64,000 nucleotides of DNA from Sinosporangium siamense. GTDB taxonomy: Bacteria; Actinomycetota; Actinomycetes; Streptosporangiales; Streptosporangiaceae. The notes under the pieces were generated by a model. The model was not told where the DNA came from. It was given only the letters and a program-made list of their open reading frames with translations, and searched no databases. Both the position numbers and the translations under genes were made by a program. The stretch covers positions 186,001-250,000 of the forward strand of contig NZ_BOOW01000007.1 in NCBI RefSeq assembly GCF_016863435.1, read 5' to 3'. This document shows, piece after piece, positions 46,283-55,213 of the stretch; position 1 is the stretch's first letter, and each line of letters opens with the position of its first letter.

Positions 46283-46768
46283 ATGCAGGGCGACAAGCAG
46301 ATCATCGAACTGCTGAATGAACAGCTCACCGCCGAACTCACCGCGATCAATCAGTACTTCCTGCACTCCAAGATGCAGGAGAACTGGGGCTACACCAAGC
46401 TGGCTTCATATACCCGCGCGGAGTCCATCGACGAGATGCGCCACGCGGAGAAGCTGACCGACCGCATCCTCTTTCTTGAGGGGCTGCCCAACTATCAGCG
46501 GCTCGGCACCCTCCACATCGGTCAGACGGTGCAGGAGCAGCTGCAGGCCGACCTTGAGGTCGAATTGAGTGTGGTCAAGCGCCTCAAGCCCGGCATCGCG
46601 CTTATGCGTGAGAAGGGGGACATCACCTCGGCCAGGCTGTTCGAGGACATCCTTGAGGACGAGGAGCACCACATCGACTACCTGGAGACCGAGCTCGCGT
46701 TGATCGAGTCTCTGGGAGAGCAGCTCTACCTCGCTCGCTACGCCGAGCCGCCGACGGCGGCCGAATAG
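46283..46768 (+). CDS. bfr: Bacterioferritin
   Basis: The protein has 161 residues. The di-iron ferroxidase ligands are present: E18, E51, H54, E94, E127 and H130 in TAELTAINQY, DEMRHAEK, LEVELSVV and EDEEHHID. The haem ligand M52 is in place between E51 and H54. Twenty-four subunits form the iron-storage shell. It is co-transcribed with bfd. Confidence 0.96.
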   Translation: MQGDKQIIELLNEQLTAELTAINQYFLHSKMQENWGYTKLASYTRAESIDEMRHAEKLTDRILFLEGLPNYQRLGTLHIGQTVQEQLQADLEVELSVVKRLKPGIALMREKGDITSARLFEDILEDEEHHIDYLETELALIESLGEQLYLARYAEPPTAAE

Positions 46769-46991
46769 CCGGCCAGGCCGCGGTGATCCGTACGGCCCTG
46801 CCCGGTCTGTGATCGTGCCCGAATCGGCTCGCCTGTGATCGGGTGGGCCAGGGCGGGGCGGTCCGGTCGCCGGGGACGGCGGCTGATCGACCCGGGGCCG
46901 CGGCCCTCACCCGCCTTCGCCCGCCAGTGATAAGACCGTGCCCCCGCCGCGCGCAGCCGACCTCACCGAGGTGGCGACGCGCCGGGGGCGC

Positions 46992-47099
46992 CGTCGTTTC
47001 TCACGGGGGTGGTTTCGCTCGACACGCCGGTGTTTCTCACCGGGGTGGTCTCGCTCGACACGCCGTCGGCTCGCACGGGGGTGGTCTCGCTCGACACGC
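46992..47099. repeat. Three tandem copies of a 36-bp unit
   Basis: The unit starts at 46992, 47028 and 47064. Copies share CGGGGTGGTCTCGCTCGACA with few mismatches. The period is a multiple of three and the frame through it reads GVVSLDTPxxxT repeats. No ribosome site or conserved product supports a real gene, so it is treated as a minisatellite in the 670-bp gap between bfr and the response regulator. The rest of that gap shows no gene. Confidence 0.8.
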
Positions 47100-47426
47100 C
47101 ACGCCGGCGGATCGGCGCCTGTGGTGCGTCGCGGACAGTGCGTGGGGTGGCCGTGGGGCCCCTGGGTCGGAAGTCGCCAGGGATATGTCACGACACGCCC
47201 GCCACGGACCTTCCGTACGGGCGTGTTGGGTTTTGTCACACTGGTCTTTGGCGGCCTGATCGGGCGGCCCGTGGTGTCCTACCCGCCGGGGCATGAGTCG
47301 TACCGCGAGATCTCCAACCCTTGCGTGATGACTAACCGTCATTTATCAGTGTTTGCCCAGGTCAATGGATGCGTCAATGACGAGTCAAACCGCGCGCTGT
47401 AGCCGGGAAACGATCGCTTAAGGTCC

Positions 47427-47437
47427 TACGATCGCTT
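47427..47437 (+). promoter_or_regulatory. Leaderless -10 element overlapping a direct repeat at the response-regulator start
   Basis: TACGAT (47427-47432) lies 6 nt before the ATG, without a Shine-Dalgarno sequence, as expected for a leaderless transcript. It overlaps the second copy of the direct repeat ACGATCGCTT (47410-47419 and 47428-47437), an 18-bp spacing. This could be an autoregulatory site of the OmpR-type regulator. Confidence 0.4.
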
Positions 47438-47438
47438 C

Positions 47439-48107
47439 ATGACCTGCGTACTTCTCGCCGAGGATGACACCTCGATCTCGGAGCCGCTGGCGCGTGCGTT
47501 GCGCCGTGAGGGCTACCAGGTGGAGGTGAGCCCGGACGGCCCGCAAGCCCTGGAAAGGGCTCTGTCGGGTGGCATAGACCTCATCGTTCTCGACCTGGGC
47601 CTGCCCGAGATGGATGGGCTTGAGGTCGCACGGCGCATTCGCGCCGAAGGGCACGGCACTCCCGTGCTGATCCTCACCGCGCGTGTCGACGAGGTCGACA
47701 CCGTGGTCGGGCTCGACGCCGGTGCCGATGACTACGTCACTAAACCGTTCCGTCTGGCCGAGTTGCTGGCTCGCGTCCGTGCGCTGCTGCGCCGGGGCAC
47801 TTCGGAGACCCCGGTGGTCCAGGGTGTGCGCATCGACGCTGATTCGCGGCGTGCCTGGATGGGTGACAAGGAGCTGCATCTGACGACCAAGGAGTTCGAC
47901 CTGCTGCGCGTTCTCGTGCGTGACGCCGGCAAGGTGGTCACCCGCGAGCAGATCATGCGCGAGGTGTGGGACACCAACTGGTGGGGCTCCACCAAGACCC
48001 TCGACATGCACATCTCGTGGTTGCGCCGCAAGCTGGGCGACGACGCCGCCAAGCCGCGTTACATCACGACGGTCCGGGGGGTTGGCTTCCGGTTCGAGCG
48101 AGAGTAG
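47439..48107 (+). CDS. OmpR-family response regulator
   Basis: The protein has 222 residues. The receiver has the acidic pocket (LLAEDD), the phospho-acceptor D52 in VLDLGLPEMDG, T80 and K102 (YVTKPF). The effector is a winged helix (about 125-222; MREVWDTNWWGSTKTLDMHISWLRRKLG). The sensor kinase follows after 3 bp. The stimulus is unknown. Confidence 0.94.
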   Translation: MTCVLLAEDDTSISEPLARALRREGYQVEVSPDGPQALERALSGGIDLIVLDLGLPEMDGLEVARRIRAEGHGTPVLILTARVDEVDTVVGLDAGADDYVTKPFRLAELLARVRALLRRGTSETPVVQGVRIDADSRRAWMGDKELHLTTKEFDLLRVLVRDAGKVVTREQIMREVWDTNWWGSTKTLDMHISWLRRKLGDDAAKPRYITTVRGVGFRFERE

Positions 48108-48110
48108 GGA

Positions 48111-49388
48111 ATGCGCCGCAGACTGCTGTCCTCCACCCTGGTCGTCGCCGTCATCGCGGTCTTGCTGCTGGGAGTGCCCCTCGGGGTCGTCGTCAGCCGG
48201 CTGATCGTCGATGAAGCGGCTCAGGAGCTGCGGTCAGAGGCCACACGCCTGCTCGGGGAGGTTGAATACTCCAGGATCCAAGATCAACCTATCGATCCCG
48301 CGCAACTAGAGCTGAAATATCCCAACCGATATATCCAGATCTACGAACGCGGCAACCCCCCCAACGCGACCATCGTTGGCACCGAACCTCTGTCCGGCCA
48401 CCAGATGACCGAGGACGCCCACTCGGAAAACGGCGTCTACGTCCGGGTCAGCCGAGACCGAGGCCAGGTGGAGCAGGACGTGAGGGCCCGGCTCCTGCTG
48501 ATCGTGGCGCTCGCCGCCGCGGCCCTCGCGGTGGCTGTCGGACTCGCGATCGTGCAGTCGCGCCGTCTGACGCTGCCGCTGCAGGACCTGGCGATGATCG
48601 CGGAAAAACTGGGGTCCGGCGACGCGAGACCGAGCAGGCACCGATATGGCATCCAGGAGCTCGATCGCGTCGCCGAGGTCCTGGATCGCAGTGCCACACG
48701 CATCTCCGACCTGCTCAACCGCGAGCGGGAGTTCGCCACCGACGCCTCCCACCAGCTCCGCACCCCGCTGACCGGTCTCACCATGCGCCTTGAGGAGATC
48801 GTCGCGGCGGCCGACCAGCCCGCGATCGTCCGTGAGGAGGGCGACGCCGCGATACTCCAGGCCGAGCGTCTCACCGCGGTCATCGACGAACTGCTCGCCG
48901 CCGCCCGCCGCCAGCGCCACTCCCAGGCCGAGCAGATCGACATCGACGAGGTGCTCGACCAGCAGCTCATCGAGTGGGACCCCGCCTTCCGCCGCGCCGG
49001 CCGCAGCGTGCGCCTCACCGGCACCCGAAACCTTACGGCCCTCGCCACCACCGGCGGCCTCGGCCAGGTCATCTCGTCGCTGCTGGAAAACTCCCTCCAG
49101 CACGGCGAAGGCCGCGTCACCGTCACCACAAGCAGCGCAGGCAAGTCGATCGTCATCGAGGTCTCCGACGAAGGGCCCGGCATCCCCGAGGAGCTGGCGC
49201 CCCACATCTTCGACCGCAATGTCAGCGGCGGCGCGGGCACCGGCCTCGGCCTGACCCTTGCCCGAGCCCTGACCGCCGCCGACGGCGGCCGACTTGAGCT
49301 CGTGCGGCGAAGCCCCGCAACTTTCGCGATCTTCCTCCGGCCGGTGGTCGACAACGGCCGCAACCGCGTGGTGAGAGGCCCGGCGTGA
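48111..49388 (+). CDS. Sensor histidine kinase
   Basis: The protein has 425 residues. Two membrane helices (about 8-29 and 128-149) bracket a roughly 98-residue extracytoplasmic sensor. A HAMP-like region (about 150-205) leads to the dimerisation domain with H214 in ATDASHQLRTPL. The catalytic domain has an N-box (SSLLENSLQHG), a G1 box (VSDEGPGIP) and a G2 box (SGGAGTGLGLTLARAL). It phosphorylates the regulator encoded 3 bp upstream. A partial duplicate of its 3' end lies downstream at 49439. Confidence 0.92.
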   Translation: MRRRLLSSTLVVAVIAVLLLGVPLGVVVSRLIVDEAAQELRSEATRLLGEVEYSRIQDQPIDPAQLELKYPNRYIQIYERGNPPNATIVGTEPLSGHQMTEDAHSENGVYVRVSRDRGQVEQDVRARLLLIVALAAAALAVAVGLAIVQSRRLTLPLQDLAMIAEKLGSGDARPSRHRYGIQELDRVAEVLDRSATRISDLLNREREFATDASHQLRTPLTGLTMRLEEIVAAADQPAIVREEGDAAILQAERLTAVIDELLAAARRQRHSQAEQIDIDEVLDQQLIEWDPAFRRAGRSVRLTGTRNLTALATTGGLGQVISSLLENSLQHGEGRVTVTTSSAGKSIVIEVSDEGPGIPEELAPHIFDRNVSGGAGTGLGLTLARALTAADGGRLELVRRSPATFAIFLRPVVDNGRNRVVRGPA

Positions 49389-49438
49389 GGGGGAGCGGGG
49401 ATAGTTAGAGGCTCGGCCGGGTCTGGGGGCGGAGGCCC

Positions 49439-49476
49439 GGCCGACGGCGACCACCTTGAGCTCGTAGGGCGAAGCC
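49439..49476 (+). repeat. Partial duplicate of the 3' end of the kinase gene
   Basis: About 36 bp here (GACGGCGACCACCTTGAGCT onwards to GGCGAAGCC) repeat the kinase segment at about 49280-49314, with a few differences. It looks like a decayed local duplication. The rest of the 200-bp gap to the GtrA gene holds no gene. Confidence 0.5.
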
Positions 49477-49586
49477 TTGTGGTGGCCCAGTGGGTGGGCG
49501 CACCCGTTTAGCGGCGGCAGCGCGCCGCATGCTCCGAGCAGGGTTCAACTGATGGTGGCTGAGCCGGGTCGGCCCTCCGAGGGGGC

Positions 49587-50138
49587 TCAGAGGCGGGTGG
49601 CCGCACCCTCAGAGGCGGGTGAGGCGGGGCCGGTGGCCTCGGACGGCTCACCCTGGGGGGAGCGAGGAGAGGGCAGGTCGCCTGCCTCGTCCACGGCGGG
49701 AGGCTTGGGGATCGCAAGGAAGACCCACTTGCTATACGACCAATACCTGAACAGGGTGCCGAGCCCGACCCCCACAAGCTGCGCGATGTTGAAGCTCACC
49801 GGGTCGTTGAGCTTCAACGTGTAGCTCACAAACCCGATCACCAGCACTGAGATCAACAAGCCGATCGCGTTGAGTATGAAAAACAGCACGTATTCCCGCG
49901 CGTAGCCGCTTTGCTCGCGATGGCGGAACGTCCAGAACCGGTTGCCCGCATATGAAATGGTCGCCGCAACGGTGGTGGCGACGACCTTGGAGGTCAGCGG
50001 GCCTTCACCGAGGCCGTATCTCAGATAGTTGGTCAGCGAGAAGTCAATCACAAAGGCGATGGCGCCGATCGTCCCAAACTTGGCCAGCTCCGCGAAGAGA
50101 CCGGTTATCCGGCCGTAGATGCGTCGAAGTAGCTGCAC
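49587..50138 (-). CDS. GtrA-like membrane protein
   Basis: The protein has 183 residues from a GTG. Four membrane helices make up the GtrA domain (FGTIGAIAFVIDFSLTNYL, then VATTVAATISYAGNRFWTF, YVLFFILNAIGLLISVLVI and FNIAQLVGVGLGTLFRYW). A Pro/Ser/Glu-rich tail follows. GtrA proteins flip or present lipid-linked sugars for cell-surface polysaccharides. The nearby nucleotide-sugar dehydrogenase may feed the same pathway. The 366-bp gap between this gene and purK contains no recognised gene. Confidence 0.88.
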   Translation of the reverse strand: MQLLRRIYGRITGLFAELAKFGTIGAIAFVIDFSLTNYLRYGLGEGPLTSKVVATTVAATISYAGNRFWTFRHREQSGYAREYVLFFILNAIGLLISVLVIGFVSYTLKLNDPVSFNIAQLVGVGLGTLFRYWSYSKWVFLAIPKPPAVDEAGDLPSPRSPQGEPSEATGPASPASEGAATRL

Positions 50139-50490
50139 GACTGCCCTTTCCGGTTCGCTGATCGGTCGCGCCCGGTGCTTGCCTTAGGTGCTCGGTCTTG
50201 ATGCTCGGCTTCGGTGCTGGTCCCGCAGTTTCCGGCGATGCGGTTGTCGGCGCTCAACCCAGGTTACCGAAGACGATGCCACCCCCGTGCAATGGCCGAT
50301 GCGAGTCCCACCCCGTGGTTCGCCCCACGCCGCCCGGAGAAACATACGGGTGTCTGGGGGCTACCCTGGCGACAGATCATAGGCGGCGGGTCACGAACGG
50401 ACACCGGACTTCCGCGAATGCAGGCGGCCCTCACGGGCGTGTCGCCAGGGCGGGCCCAGGTCCCCCACACCCTGCCCCAGCCGGGGCGGG

Positions 50491-50496
50491 TAGTCT
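50491..50496 (+). promoter_or_regulatory. Leaderless-type -10 hexamer of purK
   Basis: TAGTCT ends 8 nt before the GTG start of purK, with no Shine-Dalgarno sequence between. This is the spacing expected for a leaderless transcript. Confidence 0.35.
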
Positions 50497-50504
50497 GAAA
50501 CGCC

Positions 50505-51674
50505 GTGAGTACCCCTAGCCTGACCGGCGCAAACACACCAGCCATCGGCCCCGTCGTGGGCATGATCGGCGCCGGCCAGCTCGCCAGGATGACCCAGGGG
50601 GCGGCCATAGCCCTCGGGATCGAACTGCGCGTCCTGGCCGCCTCCCCGGACGAGAGCGCGGCCCGCGTCATCGTGGACACCCGCCTCGGCGACTATCGCG
50701 CGCTGCCCGACCTGCGGGAGTTCGCCAAGGGTTGCGATGCGGTGACCTTCGACCACGAGCATGTGCCCACGGCCCACATCGAGGCGCTCGCCGCCGAGGG
50801 CTTCGCCGTACACCCCGGTGCGGAGGCACTGGTGCACGCGCAGGACAAGGCGCTTATGCGTGAGCGGCTCACCGCGATCGGCGTGCCCTGCCCGGAGTGG
50901 GCACGAGTGGCCGATGAGGCCGATGTGACGGCCTTTGGTGAGGCGCACGGCTGGCCGGTGGTGCTCAAGGCGGTCAGGGGCGGATATGACGGGCGCGGCG
51001 TGTGGGTCTGCCGTTCGGCCGAGGACGCCGCGCCGGTGCTCGCCTCCGGCATCGCGCTGATCGCCGAGCAGTTCGTGCCGTTTGAGCGGGAGCTCGCGGT
51101 GCTCGTCGCGCGGTCACCGCATGGGCAGGGCGTGAGCTACCCGGTCGTGGAGACCGTGCAGCGCGACGGCATTTGCGTCGAGGTGCTCGCCCCCGCGCCC
51201 GATCTCGACCCCGAGCTCGCCGCCGCGGCCCAGGGCATCGCCCTGCGCATCGCCCGCGAACTGGGCGTCACCGGGCTGCTCGCCGTCGAGATGTTCCAGA
51301 CCGCGGACGGTCTCGTCGTCAACGAACTCGCCATGCGCCCCCACAACAGCGGCCACTGGACCATCGAGGGTGCCAGAACCTCCCAGTTCGAGCAGCACCT
51401 CCGCGCCGTCCTCAACCTGCCGCTCGGCTCACCCAGCCCGACGGCCCCCGTGGTGGTCATGGTCAACCTGCTCGGCGGCGACGACCCCGAGCTGTTCACC
51501 CGCTATGAGCACGTCATGGCCCACGATCCCGGCATCAAGGTGCACTTCTACGGCAAGGAAGTGCGACCGGGGCGCAAGATCGGACATGTCACGGCACTGG
51601 GCACCGACCTGGAAACCGTGCGTGCCCGCGCCCGCCACGCCGCCGTCTACCTCACCGAAGGGATCTACACGTGA
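50505..51674 (+). CDS. purK: N5-carboxyaminoimidazole ribonucleotide synthetase
   Basis: The protein has 389 residues from GTG 50505. The N-terminal nucleotide site is [13 protein letters not shown] and the ATP-grasp core includes [28 protein letters not shown] and the metal site [14 protein letters not shown]. It converts AIR, ATP and bicarbonate to N5-CAIR in purine biosynthesis. purE follows in a GTGA overlap. Confidence 0.95.
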   Translation: MSTPSLTGANTPAIGPVVGMIGAGQLARMTQGAAIALGIELRVLAASPDESAARVIVDTRLGDYRALPDLREFAKGCDAVTFDHEHVPTAHIEALAAEGFAVHPGAEALVHAQDKALMRERLTAIGVPCPEWARVADEADVTAFGEAHGWPVVLKAVRGGYDGRGVWVCRSAEDAAPVLASGIALIAEQFVPFERELAVLVARSPHGQGVSYPVVETVQRDGICVEVLAPAPDLDPELAAAAQGIALRIARELGVTGLLAVEMFQTADGLVVNELAMRPHNSGHWTIEGARTSQFEQHLRAVLNLPLGSPSPTAPVVVMVNLLGGDDPELFTRYEHVMAHDPGIKVHFYGKEVRPGRKIGHVTALGTDLETVRARARHAAVYLTEGIYT

Positions 51675-52174
51675 CCACCCCTCAGGTCGGCATCGTGATG
51701 GGCAGCGACTCCGACTGGCCCGTCATGCGACTCGCCGCCGAAGCCCTCACCGAGTTCGGCGTGCCCTTCGAGGCCGACGTGGTCTCCGCGCACCGCATGC
51801 CGCAGGAGATGGTCGAGTACGGCACAGCCGCCGCCGGCCGCGGCCTCCGAGTGATCATCGCCGGTGCCGGCGGCGCCGCCCACCTCCCCGGCATGCTGGC
51901 CTCCCTCACCCCGCTGCCCGTGATCGGGGTGCCGGTGCCGTTGAAATACCTCGACGGCATGGACTCGCTGCTGTCCATCGTCCAGATGCCCGCCGGTGTG
52001 CCCGTCGCCACAGTCGCCATCGGCGGCGCCCGCAACGCCGGCCTGCTCGCAGTCCGCATTCTCGCCACGGCCGACCCTGCCCTCCAGGCCCGCATGACCG
52101 ACTTCCAAGCCACCCTGAAGGCCCAGGCCCACGCCAAGGGCGCCAAACTCCGGGCGGAGGCAGCCGAGCTTTAG
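51671..52174 (+). CDS. purE: N5-carboxyaminoimidazole ribonucleotide mutase
   Basis: The protein has 167 residues and starts at GTG 51671 overlapping the purK stop. Class I PurE motifs are [25 protein letters not shown] with the catalytic His, and [13 protein letters not shown]. It moves the carboxyl group of N5-CAIR to give CAIR. The hairpin at 52182 ends the operon. Confidence 0.95.
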   Translation: MTTPQVGIVMGSDSDWPVMRLAAEALTEFGVPFEADVVSAHRMPQEMVEYGTAAAGRGLRVIIAGAGGAAHLPGMLASLTPLPVIGVPVPLKYLDGMDSLLSIVQMPAGVPVATVAIGGARNAGLLAVRILATADPALQARMTDFQATLKAQAHAKGAKLRAEAAEL

Positions 52175-52181
52175 CCAGGCG

Positions 52182-52209
52182 GAGGGGTACGGCTCCCGCC
52201 GTACCCCTC
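52182..52209. terminator. Hairpin terminator after purE
   Basis: A perfect 12-bp stem, GAGGGGTACGGC (52182-52193) and GCCGTACCCCTC (52198-52209), closes on a 4-nt loop 8 bp after the purE stop. Confidence 0.8.
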
Positions 52210-52309
52210 ACCCGTGCGGTCGGTGGAGCGGTGCCGCGGACCTCGCACGGTCGATCGGTGGAGCGGTGCCGCCACCCTCACCCGTGCGGTCGGTGTCATG
52301 CCCTTCGCG
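52205..52309. repeat. Degenerate 35-bp tandem repeat
   Basis: Units begin at 52205, 52240 and 52275. CCCTCACCCGTGCGGTCGGTG occurs exactly in units 1 and 3 and GGTGGAGCGGTGCCGC in units 1 and 2. The repeat starts in the right arm of the purE terminator and runs into the gap before the convergent dehydrogenase gene. Confidence 0.65.
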
Positions 52310-52419
52310 ACCAGGGCGCGCTTGACTGCCGCAAGCGACACCATGTGCATCGACGCCCACCGTGGTGAGCATGCTTCGGGCATTTGGCCTGATCGCCGAA
52401 GTCTTGGCGTGGAGGCCCC

Positions 52420-53742
52420 TTAGGGGCGGCCGAGGGCGCGGTAGGTCCAGCCGGCGGCACGCCAGCTTTGCGGGTCGAGGGCATTGCGGCCGTCGACCAT
52501 GTTGCGGGTCGAGACCACCGAACCCAGGGTTTCAGGGTCAAGCGCCACGAACTCCGGCCATTCGGTCAGCAGTAGCACGACGTTCGCCCCGCGGGCGGCG
52601 TCCATGGCCGATGTGCCATAAGCAAGCTCGGGGTGGGCCTGGCGGGCGTTGTCCAGGGCCACCGGGTCGTAAATGGTCACCCGGCCGCCCTGGCGGCCGA
52701 TGGTCACGGCGACGTCCAGCGCCGGGGAGTCGCGGATGTCGTCGGAGTTGGGCTTGAAGGCCGCGCCGAGCACACAGACCGTACAGCCGTAGAGCGAGCC
52801 TCCGGCGACCTCACGGGCCAGGTCGACCATGCGTGCCCGCCGCCGCATGTTGATCGCGTCGACCTCGCGGAGAAACGTCAGCGCCTGGTCGGCCCCGAGC
52901 TCACCGGCCCGCGCCATGAAAGCCCGGATGTCCTTGGGCAGGCAACCGCCGCCGAATCCGAGACCGGCGTTGAGGAATTTGCCGCCGATGCGTTCATCGA
53001 ACGACAAGGCGAGCGAAAGCTGTTTGACGTCGGCGTGGGAGGCCTCGCAGACCTCGGCCATCGCGTTGATGAAGGAGATCTTGGTGGCGAGGAACGCGTT
53101 CGCGGCGGTTTTGACAAGCTCGGAGGTCGCATAGTCCGTCACGACGATCGGGATGTCGCCGAGCGGCTCGTAGACCTCGCGCAGGATCTTTTCCGCCTTC
53201 TCTCCCGGGATGCCCGCGACTCCGAGCACGATGCGGTCGGGTTTAAGGGTGTCCTGTACGGCGAAGCCCTCACGCAGGAATTCGGGATTCCACGCCAACT
53301 CCACCTGGGGCCCGGCGGGCGCCAGCCGTATCAACTTGCCGGCCAGGCGTTGCGCGGTGCCGACGGGCACCGTGGACTTGCCGACCACCAGGCATTCGCG
53401 GGTCAGATAGGGGGCCAGGGACTCCACGACGGCGTCAAGATAGGACACGTCCGCCGCGTATTCACCCTTCTTCTGCGGCGTGCCCACACAGACGAAATGC
53501 ACATCGCCGAACTCCGCGATCTCCTGATAGGAGGTCGTGAAACGTAGTCGGCCCGAGGCCAGATTGCGCCTCAGCACCTCTTCCAAGCCGGGTTCGTGTA
53601 TGGGGAGCTCCCCGGCTTGCAACCGCTTGATCTTCGCCGCGTCCACATCCAAGGCGAGAACCTCGAAGCCAAGCTCGGCCATGCACGCGGCATGGGTGGC
53701 CCCCAGGTATCCGGTCCCAATGACGGTCAAGCGGTACGGCAC
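52420..53742 (-). CDS. UDP-glucose/GDP-mannose dehydrogenase family protein
   Basis: The protein has 440 residues from the GTG at 53740-53742 (GAGGAG 7 nt upstream). Frames reaching to 53877 have no better start. The NAD site is TVIGTGYLGATHAACMAELG and FVCVGTPQ follows. The catalytic Cys is in LGFGGGCLPKD (about residue 264). The C-terminal domain has VLGAAFKPNSDDIRDSPAL. It oxidises UDP-glucose to UDP-glucuronate or a related sugar nucleotide, a precursor for surface polysaccharides or glycosylated metabolites. Confidence 0.92.
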   Translation of the reverse strand: MPYRLTVIGTGYLGATHAACMAELGFEVLALDVDAAKIKRLQAGELPIHEPGLEEVLRRNLASGRLRFTTSYQEIAEFGDVHFVCVGTPQKKGEYAADVSYLDAVVESLAPYLTRECLVVGKSTVPVGTAQRLAGKLIRLAPAGPQVELAWNPEFLREGFAVQDTLKPDRIVLGVAGIPGEKAEKILREVYEPLGDIPIVVTDYATSELVKTAANAFLATKISFINAMAEVCEASHADVKQLSLALSFDERIGGKFLNAGLGFGGGCLPKDIRAFMARAGELGADQALTFLREVDAINMRRRARMVDLAREVAGGSLYGCTVCVLGAAFKPNSDDIRDSPALDVAVTIGRQGGRVTIYDPVALDNARQAHPELAYGTSAMDAARGANVVLLLTEWPEFVALDPETLGSVVSTRNMVDGRNALDPQSWRAAGWTYRALGRP

Positions 53743-53959
53743 GGCCGGGCTCCTCTCGTTCACGCTCCCTGACGCCGACAAGTGCGTCATCCTTGCGTAC
53801 GGTCCGCCGGGGCATGCTATCGGCCTGTCATGCTCCACTCTGTCACCCGACGGTGCCGGGGGCTCTTTCACTCTCATACCCGGAGGTCTTCCAACCTCTC
53901 GCGGTCTGATCTCCCCGGTTCGTCGCTCGGAGATCAGTGTGAAATCACTGAGTAAAGTT

Positions 53960-53969
53960 ACCGATCGGT
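53960..53969. promoter_or_regulatory. Palindromic candidate operator
   Basis: ACCGATCGGT is a perfect 10-bp palindrome flanked by TT and CAAC, 55 bp before the acyl-CoA dehydrogenase start. It could be the core of a TetR-type operator for fatty-acid catabolism genes. Short palindromes of this kind also occur by chance. Confidence 0.3.
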
Positions 53970-54012
53970 CAACTTATGGCCGCCGGAGCGGCGGAAGCAT
54001 TGTTGGACGTCC

Positions 54013-54018
54013 TACTAT
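54013..54018 (+). promoter_or_regulatory. Leaderless-type -10 hexamer of the acyl-CoA dehydrogenase gene
   Basis: TACTAT sits 6 nt before the ATG, with no Shine-Dalgarno sequence. The arrangement is the same as before the response regulator at 47439. Confidence 0.45.
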
Positions 54019-54024
54019 CGCTCT

Positions 54025-55188
54025 ATGAGCTTCCCTCTCTACGCGCCCGCAGAGGAACACCACATGCTCCGTGAGGCCGTGCGGGCCCTTGCGGACGAGA
54101 AGATCGCCCCCCGTGCCGCCGAGATCGACGCGTCCGGGGAGTTCTCGTGGGACGTCTACAGGGACCTGGTGGCAGCCGACTTCCACGCCGTTCACATCCC
54201 CGAGGAGTTCGGCGGGGCCGGCGCCGACGCGCTGGCGGTGGTGATCGTCATCGAGGAGGTCGCCCGCGCCTGCGGCGCCTCCTCCCTCATCCCCGCCGTC
54301 AACAAGCTCGGCACCGTGCCGCTGCTGCTCTCCGGGGGCAAGGAGCTCAACAAGCGTTATCTGACCCCCGTCGCCCGCGGCGACGCCATGTTCTCCTACG
54401 CCCTCTCCGAAGCCGAGGCCGGCAGCGACGCCGCCGCGATGAAAACCCGCGCCGTCGCCGACGGAGACCACTACGTGCTTAACGGCGCGAAAATGTGGAT
54501 CACCAATGCCGGCGTGTCGGAGTTCTACACCGTCATGGCGGTCACCGACCCCGACGCCGGCGCCCGCGGCATCTCCGCGTTCGTCGTGGAGAAGAGCGAC
54601 GAGGGCGTCAGCTTCGGCCCCAAGGAGCGAAAGCTCGGCATCAAAGGCTCACCCACCCGCCAGGTCATCCTCGACAATGTGCGGATCCCCGCCGACCGCA
54701 TGATCGGCGCCCCCGGCACGGGCTTCATAACCGCCCTCGCCACCCTCGACCACACCCGCATCACCATCGCCGCCCAGGCCCTCGGCATCGCCCAGGGCGC
54801 CCTTGACTACGCCATCGGCTACGTCAAGGAGCGCAAGCAGTTCGGCAGGCCCATCGCCGACTTCCAGGGCGTGCAGTTCACCCTCGCCGACATGGCCATG
54901 AAACTCGAAGCCGCCCGCCAGCTCACCTACGCCGCGGCGGCCAAATCCGAACGCGCCATGCACGGCGAACCCCAAAAGGACCTCACCTTCTTCTCCAGTG
55001 CCGCCAAGTGCGCCGCCTCCGACGCCGCCATGGAAATCACCACCGACGCCGTCCAACTCCTCGGCGGCTACGGCTACACCACCGACTACCCGGTGGAACG
55101 CATGATGCGCGACGCCAAAATCACCCAGATCTACGAGGGCACCAACCAAATCCAGCGCGTGGTCATGGCCCGCCAACTCCTCAAATAG
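54025..55188 (+). CDS. Acyl-CoA dehydrogenase
   Basis: The protein has 387 residues. Family blocks are FSYALSEAEAGSDAAAMKT, GAKMWITNAGVSEFYTVMA, the FAD-binding QFGRPIADFQGVQFTLADM and QLLGGYGYTTDYPVERMMRD. The catalytic base is E371 in IYEGTNQIQRVVMARQ. It introduces the alpha-beta double bond into acyl-CoA with electron-transferring flavoprotein as acceptor. Chain-length preference is not predictable. A divergent copy of the last 56 bp lies at 55805. Confidence 0.95.
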   Translation: MSFPLYAPAEEHHMLREAVRALADEKIAPRAAEIDASGEFSWDVYRDLVAADFHAVHIPEEFGGAGADALAVVIVIEEVARACGASSLIPAVNKLGTVPLLLSGGKELNKRYLTPVARGDAMFSYALSEAEAGSDAAAMKTRAVADGDHYVLNGAKMWITNAGVSEFYTVMAVTDPDAGARGISAFVVEKSDEGVSFGPKERKLGIKGSPTRQVILDNVRIPADRMIGAPGTGFITALATLDHTRITIAAQALGIAQGALDYAIGYVKERKQFGRPIADFQGVQFTLADMAMKLEAARQLTYAAAAKSERAMHGEPQKDLTFFSSAAKCAASDAAMEITTDAVQLLGGYGYTTDYPVERMMRDAKITQIYEGTNQIQRVVMARQLLK

Positions 55189-55213
55189 TCCCCTGACCTC
55201 TGATACGCATCTC

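Noticed and set aside
46992-47099. Possible CRISPR array
   Set aside because: The 36-bp units are directly adjacent with no spacers and only three copies; no cas genes are present.
47009-47296. 95-codon frame containing VVSLDTP repeats
   Set aside because: The frame is open because the repeat period is a multiple of three. There is no ribosome site and the rest of the frame has no coding character.
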